6,325 nucleotides of DNA, taken from NCBI GenBank assembly GCA_002721105.1, contig PBJL01000003.1, positions 5,019-11,343 of the forward strand, written 5' to 3'. Position 1 is the stretch's first letter, and the number at the start of each line of letters is the position of its first letter. The notes beneath the pieces were generated by a model. It saw only the letters and a program-made list of their open reading frames with translations. It had not been told where the DNA came from and made no database searches. Source of the DNA: Acidiferrobacteraceae bacterium. Lineage in GTDB: Bacteria; Pseudomonadota; Gammaproteobacteria; Arenicellales; UBA868. The position numbers and the translations under genes are program-made. This document shows, in pieces, positions 5,836-6,325 of the stretch.

Positions 5836-6325
5836 ATGCGAAGTATTTTAAGTATTTCAAACCCATCCATGAAGTTAGATGGGTTTGAAATACTTAATGT
5901 GTTTTCAGATTTGCAACTGAATAATGTTACTGTCGATTTCTACAACCGGCTAAAACTACAAGGTTATAAGATTGGATTGGTTCAAGGTTCAATTTTTTAC
6001 AATTACGACATTGAACCTGATACAAAAAGAATAGATGAGTTTGTAGTATCTTTAAATCAAAAAAATAAAATATCAATTGATTTTGCTTTCCAAGAATTAA
6101 GGGAATGTCCAAGTTTTTATAAATTAATAAATCAAGAATTTTTATCCATTTGTTCTGAATTACTTGAATGCCCTATCCCTCTTCTTAAAATTCATTTCGA
6201 TGGAATACTTGTAAACATCCCATCAAATAAGCAAAGACTTTATCGTTTTTTATTCAGAAGCTCATTATTACCCATACAGAAAGAATTTTCTAAATTTCTG
6301 GATGCCAATAATTCACGACAAAAAC
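5836..6325 (+). CDS. Phytanoyl-CoA dioxygenase-like protein, partial, with an apparent frameshift near 6246-6251
   Basis: The frame opens at ATG 5836 behind a good SD (AAAGGA, 5824-5829, spacing six) and runs open to the right edge for 163 codons, so the C-terminus lies outside. Residues up to about 139 read as a normal soluble protein, with LLKIHFDGILVNIPSNKQ followed by RLYRF. From memory, this resembles the segment ahead of the iron-binding region in PhyH-like proteins of glycan clusters. After that the zero frame becomes unconvincing, while the +1 frame from 6251 gives YSEAHYYPYRKNFLNFWM and continues PIIHDKN to the edge. Joining the two needs removal of one T from the run of six at 6246-6251. 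A perfect 20-bp inverted repeat lies over codons 5-21. PhyH enzymes are Fe(II)/2-oxoglutarate oxygenases; this subfamily's substrate is unknown, and the assignment is tentative because the catalytic core is largely beyond the window. Confidence 0.6.
   Translation, partial: MRSILSISNPSMKLDGFEILNVFSDLQLNNVTVDFYNRLKLQGYKIGLVQGSIFYNYDIEPDTKRIDEFVVSLNQKNKISIDFAFQELRECPSFYKLINQEFLSICSELLECPIPLLKIHFDGILVNIPSNKQRLYRFLFRSSLLPIQKEFSKFLDANNSRQK
5848..5897 (+). repeat. Perfect 20-bp inverted repeat inside the start of the PhyH-like gene
   Basis: Positions 5848-5867 are the exact reverse complement of 5878-5897, with a 10-nt loop (5868-5877, CATGAAGTTA). The arms begin TTAAGTATTTC and end ACCCATC. The stem starts 12 bases after the start codon, within the initiating ribosome's footprint, so in mRNA it could hinder translation initiation. 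There is no T run after it, so it is not a standard terminator. Confidence 0.9.
6246..6251 (+). other. T6 tract at the apparent frameshift of the PhyH-like gene
   Basis: Six T follow CG. With five T the frame would read CGT TTT TAT TCA GAA GCT, that is R F Y S E A, joining two protein-like segments. The extra base could be a sequencing error, a real inactivating insertion, or slippage that switches the gene on and off. A run of six is short for efficient phase variation. Confidence 0.6.

Noticed and set aside
5927..6112. Minus-strand 61-codon frame opposite the PhyH-like gene
   Set aside because: The plus strand has a good SD and a family-like protein; this frame has neither.

Overview
This AT-rich bacterial window looks like an accessory, surface-glycan-type region. 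It holds a membrane O-acyltransferase, two SAM-dependent methyltransferases of kinds common in polysaccharide clusters, a B12-binding-type radical SAM protein, a phytanoyl-CoA-dioxygenase-like protein, and a fragment of a tyrosine integrase. Gene style (short SD sites, sigma-70-like boxes, integrase type) fits a Gram-negative bacterium, perhaps a gammaproteobacterium. The sequence alone does not fix the taxon, and no RNA gene or ribosomal marker is present.

Layout: 1-988 (minus) is the 5' part of an acyltransferase-3 gene running off the left edge. 989-1540 is non-coding and carries one full (1258-1338) and one diverged (1388-1440) copy of a repeat. 1541-2467 (plus) is an FkbM-family methyltransferase, followed by a weak terminator. 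2584-3396 (plus) is a second, different methyltransferase-fold protein. 3397-3754 is non-coding, with a run of small perfect inverted repeats and then a second full repeat copy (3665-3745). That copy ends ten bases before the TTG start of a truncated integrase (3755-4009, plus). 4040-5386 (minus) is an intact radical SAM gene, convergent with the integrase fragment and visibly richer in G+C than its neighbours. 5387-5835 is non-coding. 5836 to the right edge (plus) is the 5' part of a PhyH-like gene with a perfect 20-bp inverted repeat just inside its start and an apparent one-base frameshift at a run of six T.

The most interesting structure is the repeat system. Two 81-bp direct repeats, identical at 74 of 81 positions by my alignment, bracket the two methyltransferase genes. 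The right copy abuts the integrase remnant. All three copies contain a short stem, a conserved 12-nt loop and base changes that keep the stem paired. The simplest reading (inference) is that these are recombination sites of a tyrosine-recombinase element, and that the 2.4-kb methyltransferase segment is, or was, a mobile cassette. The integrase in the window is broken, so any present mobility would need an enzyme supplied from elsewhere.
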